Assembly: GCA_928212115.1 (NCBI GenBank)
Contig: CAKMRJ010001112.1
Coordinates: forward strand, 401,059,950 to 401,123,949
DNA length: 64,000 nt
Reading direction: 5' to 3'
Origin: Lactuca virosa
Lineage: Eukaryota; Streptophyta; Magnoliopsida; Asterales; Asteraceae
Shown: positions 1-11,850 of the stretch, one piece after another
Numbering within the stretch: position 1 is the first letter of the stretch
How the letters are laid out: each line of letters starts with the position of its first letter
The notes under the pieces: model-generated
Seen by the model: the letters and a program-made list of their open reading frames with translations, nothing else
What the model was told of the DNA's origin: nothing
The model's database searches: none
Program-made: the position numbers and the translations under genes

Positions 1-1068
1 AAACAATAGAATCGCAAAAAGTCGATCCAACTCGCCTAGTTCACCCATGAACTCGTCGAGTTTCCCCTTTTTCAGCAGAGTCGGGAAAAACCCATCCAAC
101 TCGCCGAGTTCACCTATGAACTCGCCGAGTTCTTCAGTCAGGAAGACCCCTTAATCCAATAAGTCACTATTCTCGAAACTAAAGCTCTCTCATTCAGATC
201 TCAACTGAAATTACGTCTAGAAGGGTAAAGTTTCCAACTTTACCCTTAAGAACCATCCTAATGGGTCTAAAACCCAAACCCTAATCTTAAGAGGTTAAGG
301 GCTTATTCATAAATCACCAATCATCTAGACAAAGCTCATGGGTACAAATCTGGACCTTAAAGGATGAAAGGTCATGTAAAGTTTCCAACTTTACTCACAT
401 GCAAGGCTAGAAGAAGCTCAAAAGCTCAAAAGAGGCCATAAGAAGGGCCTAATGGATGCATTGAGCCCTTAAGTCCATAAAGTTGGCACCTTTATGCCAA
501 AAGAGCTCATTAATGTCATGGATCTGAAAGGAAAACTCCTTTAGGACGTCCAACACCCCATCAACCACTCAAACTTGGCTAAATCATGCAAACTAGTCCT
601 AACAAGGAGATCTAAGCATAAAATAAGCAAGGTTAGGATTTTATTCCAGAAACGTTGGAAATGGAGTAAGGAATCGAGATCTGAAAGCTCTCTCTTGAAT
701 CACCACCTTGCACCAAACTCCTATTCCTTAAAAAGAGCTTGAAATACACCAAAATGCACTCACAATGGAATCACAACACTCAAAAATGCTCTAGAGTTTC
801 GGGATTAGGGTTGGGGACAACGGAGGCTGGAAATGAGGCCAACACCTGGGGCTTAAGGTGTTTAAATAGGGAGCAAAACCCTAAAATTAGGCTTTCTTCC
901 CTTACCGCCAACTCGTCGAGTTGAGACATCCCAACTCGTCGAGTTGGTTCATTAAATCACGCGGCCAAACAGATTCCAACATGACGAGTTGTGGTTTGCA
1001 ACTCGTCGAGTTCAACAAAGAATTCAATGATTTGAAGGTTAAACACATACCAAAAAATAGGCGTTACA
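1..1068 (-). mobile_element. Gypsy LTR H (partial, cut by window start)
   Basis: The right end GCGTTACA at 1061-1068 is the reverse complement of a TGTAACGC LTR start, and Copia-like DNA begins directly after it, so this is the outer edge of a 5' LTR or a solo LTR. Palindromes of the ACTCG(T/C)CGAGT type occur at about 20-145 and again at 905-1010. A TATA-like TTTAAATA lies near 860. A perfect hairpin (arms 221-232 and 236-247) matches one in element A. The LTR resembles those of element A (26155-27897) in layout and in many blocks. No PBS or PPT is visible because the rest lies outside the window. Confidence 0.75.
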
Positions 1069-3271
1069 CATTGTCCAAGTTTTTTTGTTTCCTGATTTCT
1101 GATTTGTGACGACGACATAAGACTTCATTTAGTCTTGGCTAGGCCTAGCACTTATAAGTTAACACCAAATCACCAAGGGGCCCAAAGATATCGCTTTTCC
1201 CATTTGGGCAAAAGGAACGAATAAACTGTGACTTATATTATTGTATCTTTTACTCATCAAATCATACACAACAGTTGTTTTATAACATCAAGTTACTGAT
1301 ACGTTTACGCATTACCAATGTACAACAGAATTGTAAATTACAACTCATATATCTCATTTTTAAGAATATAAGATATTATCGTCTCAAAATTACCCCTGAT
1401 AAAATCCATGAAGTAATTCTCTGAGCGTGGGTTTATCCAATAATCAAAATCCTCATTTTCTAAGTACTCATGAACATTGTAGCAACCATTGCAATGTCTA
1501 ATCTCCATAGACAATCTACAAATCAATTCATGACAACCTTAATTCACTACTTACTTCCAAAAGTATGAGCGACTGTGGAATTTCGAATAATCAAATTATT
1601 CAGGAAGTAAAACATGCAAGGTGAAACACAATAATAACCTAATTAACTATGGTCTCAAAACTATCAAAATATAAATAAAACTCTTATTATTTAATCACCA
1701 TAATAATTAAGACTTTATTCATTGTATAATGTTTTGAGTAATCAACTAACCACTTGAATTAAACATCAGTCATGCCATGTTATGAACATGCATACTATGT
1801 TTCTCTATGGTCCTTCCTTTGTGAACATATTGACTGGACACTATTCCAATGATGCCCATTTCACAATTCCAAATTTGTGTCACTACTTAAAATGTGTTAG
1901 AGTTCCAACCTTACATGGATTATCCTTCTGTGATGTCGAGGCTTCAAAAGCACAGAGACTTAGCCAACGATATTACAAAATGTTCCATTGGAACTTTGTT
2001 ATTAAAATCAATTCCATGGTAATGAAGTCTGAAATTCAAGGTACACTCCTTGAACACCTTTCTTGCATTAAAGTTTCCAAATCACATGTAGATTTTAATA
2101 ATTAACTCCCGCTATGGAACATTTCCATATTCTAATATGACCATGAATTCTGATCAAGAATCATCTCAATCCATAATCATGTCAATATGGTCCGTTCAAA
2201 TTAATACCATACTTCCAACTGTCCACAAGCAACCAATATTCAGTAAACCTCAGAATGTTCTTGATAGTTGTTTAACCACTCAAGTCACACAAAATTCTAG
2301 TCCCTTTCCCTCTCAATGTGCAAGACATTTGGAAAAATCAGAACAAGTGAATATTACAACATATGTAATCGATCCTATATCCAAAGCATATGGGACTCGA
2401 TTCATTATGTATTACATAAGGACATTGTATCTCTTGCTATAATATTTCCATATATTGAATTTCCTATGTTGAATCACTTCAACATGATATTTATATATGT
2501 CCAATACTAAGTTCTATTAAACCCTTCAATCTAAACTTTTAGATTTGAAACAAAGTATGAGTGTCATCTCCCTTAAGTCTATCATAGAGAAACAATTCCC
2601 AAACTTTGCAATTTGCAAATTGAAAACTTTGTTCCCTACGAATAGTATTGCCAACACACATAACATTATCATAACAATTATGCTCCCACTAGAATAACAA
2701 TTATGCTCCCACTAGCATAACAATTATGTTACCACTAGCTTAACAATTACCCATAAATCAACTCGACTTCTAGAAATCAATACTTTTGACTTTCTTACTA
2801 AAGTGTAGATTTATGATACGTGATGCTTCGATAAGTATCCAACTAGACTTCTTAAGCTTATACACCTTCATTGGATAGCTTACATGTGTGTTTAAACCCT
2901 TTCAAAACTTATAGATATATGTCTTGAAAGTTCAAACAACTCCCTGCCATTTCTCATAATCCAAAATACGAAGAGCGATGCCATAATCATATTATGAATT
3001 TGTGAACGCAATTAACATAACCACTAACCATGTTGATCTTTATCAAATCTTTAAAATCTACTAGGGAAAGTGTTGTCTCGTAATTATTCTCATAAATTAG
3101 AACGAAACAACTTTTCCACCTAGATTTTATGGTGTATACGTTCCCATCCATGTGAATCTATCATTTCCAACCCGCAATCAAAAGATAAGGTTATGGATTA
3201 AACCAAATTCAAATTTAGCTTACCCATATTGATCAATGTACTTTCATTGACCAACGTGCTTTGCTTTTTGC
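1069..3271 (-). mobile_element. Copia 3' noncoding internal region, left half
   Basis: From about 1085 onward this DNA aligns by eye, block after block, with 61320-63540: a shared stretch around AGATATCGCTTTT, the motif CATACTATGTTT, and repeated TGCTCCCACTAG at about 2680-2750. At 61107 the paralogue sits directly inside a Copia LTR, so I read this as the same internal region on the minus strand. No gag or pol coding is present; short open frames here are not conserved with the paralogue. H truncates it on the left and D on the right. Confidence 0.6.
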
Positions 3272-3276
3272 AGTCA
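3272..3276. other. Target-site duplication of element D (left), AGTCA
   Basis: AGTCA directly precedes the TGTAACACCC start of the left D LTR and is repeated at 23943-23947 directly after the right D LTR. It shows that the two LTRs bound one insertion event. Confidence 0.9.
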
Positions 3277-5383
3277 TGTAACACCCATAAAAATCAAGCC
3301 AAATTAAAACTTTTTAAATCATTCAAAACCATTAGTTATTACAAATCTGTTTTCAAAATAGTTTCATATCAGAGTATCCCAGAAATCCAAATCAAAATAT
3401 GAGGAAGTGTATGGTCACGCCTTCGCCTTCCCGCGGTCATCCGCCGTACCTGAAACAATAATCAATAAATGTAAGCTCGAAGGCTTAGTGAGTTACCCCC
3501 AAAATACCAACCTCATATAACCATAATCATATCATATCAACAAATACAGAACAACCATGCATATCGAGTCTACAGTGTGACTGGTCCTCCCGCACTGGGC
3601 CTTCAGTCTACCTGGTCCACTCTCTGAGTCTACAGTATGACTGGTCACCCCGCACCAGGCCTTCAGTCTATCTGGCCCACTCTCCGAGCCTCGGCACGTC
3701 TGGACCGCCCTCTCCGGGCCTTCAGCCTATCCGGACCGCTCGCCGGGCCTTCGGCCTGACTATGTGCCCTCTCGGGTCTGCAGTCTATCCGGTCCGCCCT
3801 GGGTATGTTGGCCTACAGCACAAAGCAGGACACGCCTCAACCCAACCCCCAATAAAAACAACCATGTGCACATATAACGGATAATCACATAACAGTTAAT
3901 ATAAAAACAAACCGATCTAACAAATCATGTAGCATAGCAACATCCTATAACTAGGATACCGACCTAACCGGTCACTAACATAACATCATTCTATATACCA
4001 GGATACCGACCTAAACCAGGTCACTAAACATAATACCGTCGTAACTACCAGGACGCAGATCTAACAGATCAATAAACATATCATACAATACCCGGATACA
4101 TATCCGATCAAGGGCCGGCCTTGGTGCCATAGACCCTGTTGATATAGTGAGGATAACTCACCTCGTAAGTATCTCGGAAGGTGGTGTCAAACTCCTCCAA
4201 ATGTAGCTCCAACTCCAACACCTATATTCATCAATGTCCTTTGCTATAAATATCCAATTTATCAAAATACCCTCAGAAGTCAACTGTCAAGGTCAACAGT
4301 CCATGTTGACCTTAACTCGTCGAGTACCCTTAGCTACTCGACGAGTTCCTTGCATAACTTGCCAACTCGCAGAGTCACTCGTGTGACTCGTCGAGTTCCT
4401 AGTGTCAGTGGTCGTAACTCCTTGGCCAACTCGCCGAGGTTTCCCTTTATAAATCGTCGCATTCATACGTGTCCAAAGGTTGGGAGAACCCTCGTCGAGT
4501 CACTCGACTGACTCGTCGAGCCCACGGCAACCTTCATCGGCTCGTCGAGTCGTTCATTCAACTCGCCGAGTCTATGAAAATCTTCATCGGACTCGTCGAG
4601 TCTTTCATACAACTCGCCGAGTCTCTTTAGTCCTTTATTCATACAGACGATTTTAAGCCATGCTAAGGCTCCAAATTGTAGATCCGACTTCCCAATGCAT
4701 GTTTATCACGTAAAGTTGCAAACTTTACGTGCATGTACGGCTCTAATGACTCATAATGCCAAATCTAAACATGAAATGGAGTTTAACTCAAAAGGAAGGG
4801 TTCATACTTGCTAAAGCTGTAAGCTTTATGGACCTAAAGACCAAGGAGAGTTCAGATCTGAAGTTGCAACTTCGGATCTTAGCTCATACCCAAGCATAGC
4901 TTCATAACATGATGAAAAGCCCTAATCTTCAACCCAAAAGAGATCTAGAAGGAAAGAAGGTCAAGGTAACGACTTGATACCTTCAAATGGTGCTAGCAGA
5001 GGTAGATTTCAGGTCCACACAAGCTCCTTGCTTCTAGCTACTTGATCTTCAAGTTCCTTTCTCTAAGAATCTTCTTCCAAGACTTGAAACACACAAATGG
5101 AGCACACACACACGTATTAGGGTTTTGTTGAACTCTCTAGAGGCTGCAAAGGGAGGCTAAGGGGCAAATGATCCTTTAAATAGGGTGCAAAACCCCAGAA
5201 TTTAGGGTTTCATCGTCCAGCTCCTACTCGTTGAGTCCCTTCTTGGACTCAGCGAGTAGGTCACTTAAGTGCGCGGCCTAACCCGCTGCTACTCGACGAG
5301 TCAGGCAACCAACTCGTCGAGTAGACCTTGAATTCATGAGAATTCATCACCATAAATTGATATTAGGGAATCGGGGCGTTACA
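3277..5383 (-). mobile_element. Element D 3' LTR
   Basis: The LTR runs from TGTAACACCC to GGGGCGTTACA and nearly matches 21833-23942. A polypurine tract (minus strand) follows at 5384, making this the 3' LTR of a minus-strand element. It holds a GC-rich stretch of repeated TCTGGACCGCCC and GGCCTTCAG-like units at about 3560-3800, palindromes ACTCG(T/C)CGAGT at about 4314-4632 and 5221-5330, a perfect hairpin at 4707-4731, and a TATA-like TTTAAATA near 5175. Expected role: promoter and polyadenylation signals of the retroelement. Confidence 0.92.
4707..4731. other. Perfect 11-bp-stem hairpin in D LTR
   Basis: Left arm CACGTAAAGTT, loop GCA, right arm AACTTTACGTG. The same hairpin is at 23266-23290 in the other LTR. 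The inner core TAAAGTT/AACTTTA is shared with other LTR families while the outer pairs differ. Confidence 0.8.
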
Positions 5384-5403
5384 ATTCTCCCCCACTTGAA
5401 CTA
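5384..5403 (-). promoter_or_regulatory. Polypurine tract of element D
   Basis: On the minus strand this reads as AAGTGGGGGAGAAT directly before the LTR start. It is the usual plus-strand priming site of Ty3/gypsy reverse transcription. Confidence 0.85.
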
Positions 5404-5700
5404 GACTTCGTCCTCGAAGTCTGCTGCGGTGAACATCCTCGGATAGTGCTCCTACATCTCTGCCTCCGGCTCCCACGCCCACTCGGACCCTCTATGATGC
5501 TCCCACTATACCCTTACCAAAGGTACCTCCTTGTCCCACAGAACCTTCACCCCTATCTCCAGAATGGCCACATGCCTCTCCACATAATCCAGGCGCTCAC
5601 CGACCTGAATGTCATCCAACGATACTACCACCTCCTGATCCATGACGCACTTTCGCAAGTGCGAATCAGAAAAGGTGATGTGAATCCCAATCGAACCTTT
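5404..5700 (-). pseudogene. Element D integrase C-terminus and chromodomain remnant
   Basis: Translating the minus strand gives, in order, a weak match to the FHVS..LRKC segment that precedes chromodomains, then DDIQVGERLDYVE, a linker ending LVRV, and the aromatic core WEHHRGSEWAWEPEAEM followed by EHYPRMF. This is the chromodomain of Tekay/Del-type chromoviruses, which in intact elements steers integration to heterochromatin. In-frame stops interrupt it directly after LVRV and after EAEM. The upstream integrase, RT and protease regions are absent from D, so D could have moved only with proteins supplied by another element. The assignment rests on the W..H..GSE.AWEPE pattern. Confidence 0.7.
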
Positions 5701-7800
5701 TCATAAGGTCAATCCTTCATGCCACTTTGCCAACTTGACAAAACCCTGATGATCCAAAGTATCAAAAACCCAACTTTCCCTTTTTCCTGAAGCAAATCCT
5801 TTTTGCTGACATGATAATGCATCCTACATCTCTCAGAATATCATATATAATCAATCCACTAATGAATATGAACACTCATGTCTGGCCCAATCAGCCTCGG
5901 GCTGGAATACCAGGCGAGCCTACGACGGCTCCAATCATCCTTAGGATGGAATACCCTAGATTGGAATACCTCCATGAACATAACTCGGGTCTACTCATAA
6001 CCGAAGATCCAAGGATTTGTCCTTGCGTCTCATCCACAATCCTCTGATTCGTCACAACCGAGTACAACTCCCCTGAACCTTTACAGAACATTCAGTCGAA
6101 CGCGCTCTGGCACCTTGAATCCTAGAATCCCGAAATCGGTCTGACTTCCTGACAGACAACTCTACTGAACCGTTTTCACTTCCATACCACTTACACCCAA
6201 TCCTGATAATTCGAGGTTCCCACCAAAAATAGGATCGCAGATTACCTGCTGTTATGGCAATTCAGTGCCTTCATAGATTACCAAAACTATCGAACACCGA
6301 GCCTTTGGCATGGCTGGACCGCCCTTCAGGGCTTACAGCCTCCCCGGTCCGCTCGTCGGGCGTTTGTTCTGACTGGGCCGCCTTACCAGGCCTTCAGTCT
6401 ATCCGGACCGCCCTGGTCCGATAACCTCCTGTCCCATGCCCGTTCCTATACTGAACTCCTGTGCCTACGACTTACCATCGGCCCGCACAGGTTATCTTGG
6501 CCTACTGCCTCAATCCTACCGCTCTCCCTGGAACCTATGTGCCTACGACTCATCGTCGGTCCGCACCGGGTATCTTAGCCTACTGCATAGCGCAGGACCG
6601 CCTCAACCCCATCCCAATGCCATAAACGATTAAGAAAAGATCTAACCCGGTTCCCAGAACCTGAATGACAGGATATTCTAATCCCAAACCTTCCCAAAAC
6701 TGAAGAATACCCATTCATATCCACTCTCGGTCCCCAACTGGAGTATTACCCGATCCAAGAAGGTGAAACCTCGAAGACACTCCGAACTGATGAGATTTCC
6801 AAGATCCATTGAACTCTGTCCGACCACTAATAACAACTTTCGATCAACCAAAATACACCGGAGTCCTCAGCCTACTCCAGCAGCATGTTCAATACTTGGA
6901 ACAGACCTATTGATTGCTATAGCATAGCAACCTACTCAATACCCGAACATAGATATATAAACATATACAGAGTCTTTAGCATGACTGGACCGCCCTAACA
7001 GGCCTTTAGTCTATCTGGACCACTCTCAGAACCTTCAGCATGTCTGGACCGCCTCTCTAGGCCTTCAGCCTGTCTGGGTCGTTCTCCGAGCCTTCGGTCT
7101 GACTGGTACGCCCCACCGGCCTTCAGTCTATCCGGACCACTCTAAACTGTTGAGCATCTCACTGGACCACCCCTCCTGATGCTCTCTCCCATGCTTCCTG
7201 TTCTCACCCACTTGGGGCTTCTGACACCTGATCTACTCTGTGGACTATATCCCCATCCTAACCCTAGGCCTCATGTCTATCGTCCACCCTCTCAGAAATC
7301 TGTGGTCTGTTCCCTGACCCGCGTGTCTACCACATATGCTAAATAACCCGCACTCCCATGCTGAATGTAATGTCGAGCCCTGACAGCTAACAAAACCCTC
7401 AATCTATCAATCCAAAAACCCTCATAGTCGAGCGCACCCTCGACCAGATACTCGATTGAACTCAATTCCTGACTAGAACTCCAACCTGTTTCCCCCAATT
7501 TGCTATCAAACACCAAGAAGATGTATTTATTATGCTGGGAAGTTTGCCGAACTCCCAATCAACACAACCCTCAAACCAAGCAGCCACTAGGGCCTCCATT
7601 CTCCCGTCGGGTTGTGAAACTTATCCCCGTCTCAAAACCTCTCCTCCTCTGCATCCCGAGGTAACTCTCCCCCACTTAGATTCGACTAAGCCATCATAAT
7701 ATATGAAGATTGGAGGATTCCCAATCCTTCTCACTTCTCAACGATCGATCCGATGACAACCAAACTCTTTCCCACTAGTGCTCCATTACTAGTTAGTCCC
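5701..7800 (-). mobile_element. Element D internal noncoding DNA, left part
   Basis: I find no credible coding here. At about 6300-6620 and 6960-7150 it repeats the GGACCGCCC/GGCCTTCAGTCTATCCGG units of D's own LTR. At 7663-7690 there is a second PPT-like stretch on the minus strand. Both suggest that a fragment of a related LTR and its PPT lies inside D, either as an older insertion or as a template-switch product. The region ends at the C insertion site. Confidence 0.6.
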
Positions 7801-7805
7801 AATTG
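7801..7805. other. Target-site duplication of composite element C (left), AATTG
   Basis: AATTG directly precedes TGTAACACCC at 7806 and recurs at 19855-19859 after a residual GTTACA. Confidence 0.85.
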
Positions 7806-8248
7806 TGTAACACCCGTTTATTTATTAGTTAAATAAATAAATTAATTAACGAATGGTAGCCTAAAATAAATAATTATATATGCAGGGTGTTGGGTTCGAG
7901 GAGTTAATTGCCACATTTTTGGATGTCGGGGGTTAAAAGTGTGAGTTTGAGACTCATTTTTATAAATATTTATGAAGACAGGGGCTCCGTGGTAATTATT
8001 GGAACTTAAGTTGAAAAGAATGTGAGGAGGAGGGACTAAAAATGTTAACATGGTTGAAGTTTGACCATTCGGACCTAATTTGTAAAGGGTTTTAGATGGT
8101 GGGGTTCAAATGGTAACTTATGGACTGATTGTGAAAAGATTTTGGATGTTGGGGGGCTGCTTTGTAAAATATGGCCTTATTTTGAAAGAAAATGTCATGG
8201 GGAGGGATCAGTCTTGCCATTACGGTAACAAGTTTGGTGTGGAGGCGG

Positions 8249-8280
8249 GTATATATGTCACAACAAACCCTAACCCTAAC
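8249..8280 (+). promoter_or_regulatory. Element C LTR promoter: TATA box and telo-box
   Basis: GGTATATATG is a good TATA box about 440 bp into the LTR, and AACCCTAACCCTAAC (8266-8280) lies where the transcript should begin. The second LTR repeats it (TATA near 15333-15340, telo-box 15350-15364). In plant promoters telo-boxes often occur with TGGGC(C/T) site II elements, which are abundant in this LTR. Use as a promoter is inferred. Confidence 0.6.
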
Positions 8281-9174
8281 TAAGAGGGTGCAACCGCTAT
8301 CATCGGAGATCTCCAGCCGCCACCTCCACTCTCACGATCTCCGACGCCGCTCCACCACCTCCATTGAGGTCGCCACCGCTGCAGTCGAAGCCGAAGACCA
8401 CCAAGAGCGCCATCGTCGTCTCACCGCTGACGCGGAGGGGGAGTCGGTTTCCCGACGTGATGCTCGGAGGTTGTGTTCGCTGTGGTTGATGTTATCCCTT
8501 CCTTTTTGTTCTCCCACAGCTACACAGCGGTTTACGACCGCCTGTGCCGTCACCAAGGGCTCATCACGACTGGGATGCATCCGACCAGCTCTTGCCATCA
8601 GGAGCAAAAGACCGGCACTGGTGAAGGCTCATTCGCACATGCTCCATCGTTACGCTGCTGTTCTGCCGCCGCTCTCCGAGCATGTTCGTGTGGGTGTGTG
8701 TTTCTCGGCTGGGAATCAAAAGAACCGCCACCACCACCATGAGGCGGTGGCTGTTATTGCAAGATGTTGCTATCGCCGCCGCTGCTACCATCGTTGCGTA
8801 CTTCTACCGTCACCAACTACCACCAGGAGGGTGGCCGGATTCTCTTGCAAGAAGTTATCGTGGGTGTGTGCATTTCTGTTGCGTATGAGTGGTGTGTGTG
8901 TAGCTTGGTCGGAAAACGAGAACAGCCACCGCCACCACCGTGAGGTGGTGGCTGCCACCATGCACCACCGTGTTTATGTGTGTGTGTTAGTAGGTCTGTG
9001 TGTGTTTATTTGAGATTTAGCATTGTAAAGTGTAATTACAAATTGGAATAATGAAAGGAAAACTGAAAACCACCACCGTGAGGTGGTGGCTGCCGCCACC
9101 AGCCGCCGTGTCAGGTGGCGGTGTGCTTTGATGGTGTTTTGACTCGTTTGGATGTTTGGACAAGGGACTAAGAA

Positions 9175-9990
9175 ACCTTAATGGGCCCAATGAGGCTTAA
9201 TGGTCTTAATAAACCCTAATGGGCCCAATGAAGCTTAATGGACCTAAAAGCCCAAATAGATGACTAATGGGCCTAGTGAAACCTTAATGAGTCTAATGAA
9301 CCTTAATTGATCAAAAGACATGTCAATTGGGCCTATTGGGCTAAGATGGGGTTGGAAACCCTAATTAGGGTTTAGAAAACCCTAATATTGGATTTATAGG
9401 CTTGGACTTATTGGGACCCACTTTTGGGCCATTGGAATGGAATTGTGTGATTAAGCCCAATCACACCATATGACTTATTTAGAAGAATGATGGACTTAAT
9501 GGATTAAGTCCTTAATGGATTAAGTCTTTAAAGGGTTAAGTGAGAAACACTTAACCCTAATCGTCATTTTATGTGAAACCCTAATTTTACTTGGGTTTAT
9601 TGTTGGGCCTTTCTATTGGGCCTTGATGATTGGGTTATTAATGGGCCATCCAAGATCAAGAAAATGGACTAGAATAATTAATGGGCTTTGTGGTAAGGCC
9701 CATATGAGGAGTTGGGCCCAATTGGGAAAATTGGGCCATAGATGGGCCATAGTTTGGGCCTTTATGAGTATGTGATATTGGGCCATTAGAATGTTGAATG
9801 TTGGACTGGACTAAATGGTTGGGCCTTATGGTAAGACCTTGTAAGGGTTTGGGCCCAATTTGGAAAATTGGGCCATATGATGGGCTTTGACTCATAGTTG
9901 ACTTTTGGGCCTATGGATTGGGCCTTGGGATTGAATAAAGCCAACCATGGGGTAATGTAGTGATGACCCCAAGTACGTACTTATGGTTAT
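9175..9990 (+). promoter_or_regulatory. Dense TGGGCC/TGGGCT motif cluster in C LTR copy 1
   Basis: More than twenty TGGGCC, TGGGCT or reverse-complement motifs occur in about 800 bp. TGGGC(C/T) is the plant site II element bound by TCP factors. The cluster also holds a perfect 18-bp palindrome AAACCCTAATTAGGGTTT (9356-9373) and a hairpin with arms AGGGTTAAGTG and CACTTAACCCT (9532-9558). Copy 2 carries the same cluster at about 16255-17000. The motifs lie downstream of the TATA box, so a classical promoter role is uncertain. Confidence 0.5.
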
Positions 9991-10404
9991 GTAGTGGAAC
10001 CCAAATATTAATTGGGTGTTATTTTGGTGTTGACAGTTCGGGAATCTGTCAGCCAGCAGCCGGGGTTGAGTCTGCGGGACTTCAGCAGTGTCAGATTGTG
10101 TCTACGGGACTTCAGCAATATGAGGTGAGTTACCCTCCAGTAGCGGTGGGTCTACGGCCACAATGCCGGCCCACCAGTAGGAGTTGTATGTTAGATGACT
10201 GTCTTTGTGATATTCATCTAGGTTTGCTACTACCTGATGTGTTATGTGCTAGTATGATATGATGTTATATGCTAGTAGTAGTAGGGGAGATAGTCCCCAA
10301 GATTTCCGGTCGATAGGGCCGAAGGGGGTAGTCATACCCAGTCATGCTAGATAGAATATGATTATGTGTTATATGTTATGTGGTAGTAGTAGAGGGGTGA
10401 AATA

Positions 10405-10620
10405 GTCCCCAGTATCTGGTCGAGAGGACCGAAGGGGAGGCCATCACCCAGATATGCTAGGCAGTATCCGGTCGAGAGGACCGAAGGGGAGGCCAGCACC
10501 CATATATGCTAGGCAGTATCCGGTCGAGAGGACCGAAGGGGATGCCAGCACCCAGATATGCTAGGCAGTATCCGGTCGAGAGGACCGAAGGGGTAGGTCG
10601 GGCACCCAGATATGACTGAC
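10405..10620 (+). repeat. 52-bp tandem repeat in C LTR copy 1
   Basis: About four units built on CAGTATCCGGTCGAGAGGAC plus a GGCCAGCACCCA segment. The second LTR has about three units at 17465-17625, so the LTRs differ by one unit. Confidence 0.8.
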
Positions 10621-10943
10621 AGTATATGTATGTTATGTGATTGTATGGTATGCGGTACGATGGGGGAACTCACTAAGCTTCGTGCTTACGGTTTATAATT
10701 TTGGTTTCAGGTACTCGTTTTCAAAGGAAAGGAGTCGACTTGACTGCAGCGCATCATACTATGCTTTCCACACATGAGATCTTTGGGATTACACTCTGAT
10801 ATGGTTTTATGATAATATGTTTTGATTATTGACACTTTGGTTTTGCCATGAGATATTAATATGAATGTTTTTATACTGATGGTTTTACATAATTACTTAA
10901 TTATAACGAAATTTTTGGTCTTGAATTTTGGGATGTTACAAGT

Positions 10944-10956
10944 TGGTATCAGAGCC
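10944..10956 (+). promoter_or_regulatory. Primer-binding site of C (first internal region)
   Basis: TGGTATCAGAGCC, three bases after the LTR end, is complementary to the 3' end of plant initiator tRNA-Met. Confidence 0.92.
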
Positions 10957-11802
10957 TTGGTTTGAGGGATTCGGACATACTCTCGGGTGTGTCTGAACTC
11001 AAAATAAGGGCTTGGTATGAAAATTTTCAAAACTAAAATCATTTTATGAAAAGAAGTTTGAAAAGAATTTGAATGAAAAAAAAAGAACTTTGAAAAGAAC
11101 AAAGTGTGTGATGCGTGCAATCAGTCGAGCTCAAGTAAGTTTTCCCCAAGACACCCATACATGTTATGTTATGATATGATATGATATGATTATGAGAATT
11201 GCATGCTAGATTAGGGCTAAGGATCTAGGAGGATGCCTTATATGCCTATTGTATATGCTTGTAGACTTGCATGCTAGTACTGATCAGTCTGTAATAGGAT
11301 AGCCTGTTTACGTTATGCCTGATTGTATGAGCCTTTGAATTGCATGTACAGATTCCTGATTAGAGGATAGAATGATTTGATTGGAATATGATGGTTAGAT
11401 TTTCCATTGTCTGAATGCTGCTTGCTTTGTTCTTTGTGGGACTCTTAGTAATGTGAGCTAACTATTAAGTGAATATGCTAAGTCACATGGAACACAGGCC
11501 GGATAATCTCAGAGTGATAGACTTGACCCTATTGCGAAACTCTTGTCTGAGTCCAACCGTTCTAGGGATGGGTCTTTTACTTGAAGGATTATCTGATCTC
11601 TGTTGCATGTGGCTATATTCACGAGGTAGCTAGTTGATATTAATGGGAATCTTTCAGCAGCTGTGGACTGGGTGAGTTGGGAACCTAGGAAAGCCTAGGA
11701 TATGTTTCAGTGGGTTAGTAGTGAGGTTCAGTGAGACTTGGGTGTACCAGTTTGAGGAAGTGACTTGGAGGATTCGGGAGGATTGCCGAGGGAAGTATAG
11801 AT

Positions 11803-11850
11803 AGGTGTGGATGGTAGTATTGGGCCCGTACTACTGAAAGTACAGGATCC
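11803..11850 (+). other. Conserved leader block with GGGCCC near-palindrome
   Basis: The core GGTAGTATTGGGCCCGTAC, followed by TACTGAAAG and ACAGGATCC, is nearly identical at 18811-18857 and, on the minus strand, at 21150-21197 (D) and 36479-36527 (A/B). It lies between PBS and gag in each. The GTAGTA...TACTAC arms pair around GGGCCC. Function unknown; a role in RNA dimerisation or packaging is speculation. Confidence 0.65.

Larger units (their letters stand above)
7806..10940 (+). mobile_element. Element C LTR copy 1 (about 3.1 kb)
   Basis: The LTR starts TGTAACACCC, ends GGATGTTACA, and is followed by a PBS. It closely matches 14891-17947. A TATA box GGTATATATG lies at 8249-8257, followed by a telomere-like AACCCTAACCCTAAC. 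A GC-rich tract (about 8280-9125) has repeated CCACCACC/GGTGGTGG inverted repeats. More than twenty TGGGCC or TGGGCT motifs follow at about 9175-9990, and a 52-bp tandem repeat lies at about 10405-10620. It is unusually long for an LTR and lacks the ACTCGTCGAGT palindromes of its neighbours. A long open frame in the GC-rich tract is not preserved in copy 2, so I do not call it a gene. Confidence 0.93.

Noticed and set aside
1782..2510. Open frames of 64-107 codons in the left Copia half
   Set aside because: The aligned paralogue at 62.0-62.7 kb breaks these frames, so they are not under coding constraint.
8266..8280. Interstitial telomere repeat
   Set aside because: Only two units of CCCTAA; better read as a promoter telo-box, and it is present in both LTRs.
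8192..9013. 273-codon open frame in C LTR copy 1
   Set aside because: Low-complexity, Arg/His/Ser-rich, no family; the corresponding frame in LTR copy 2 has a different start and is split by indels. GC-rich repeats keep several frames open by chance.
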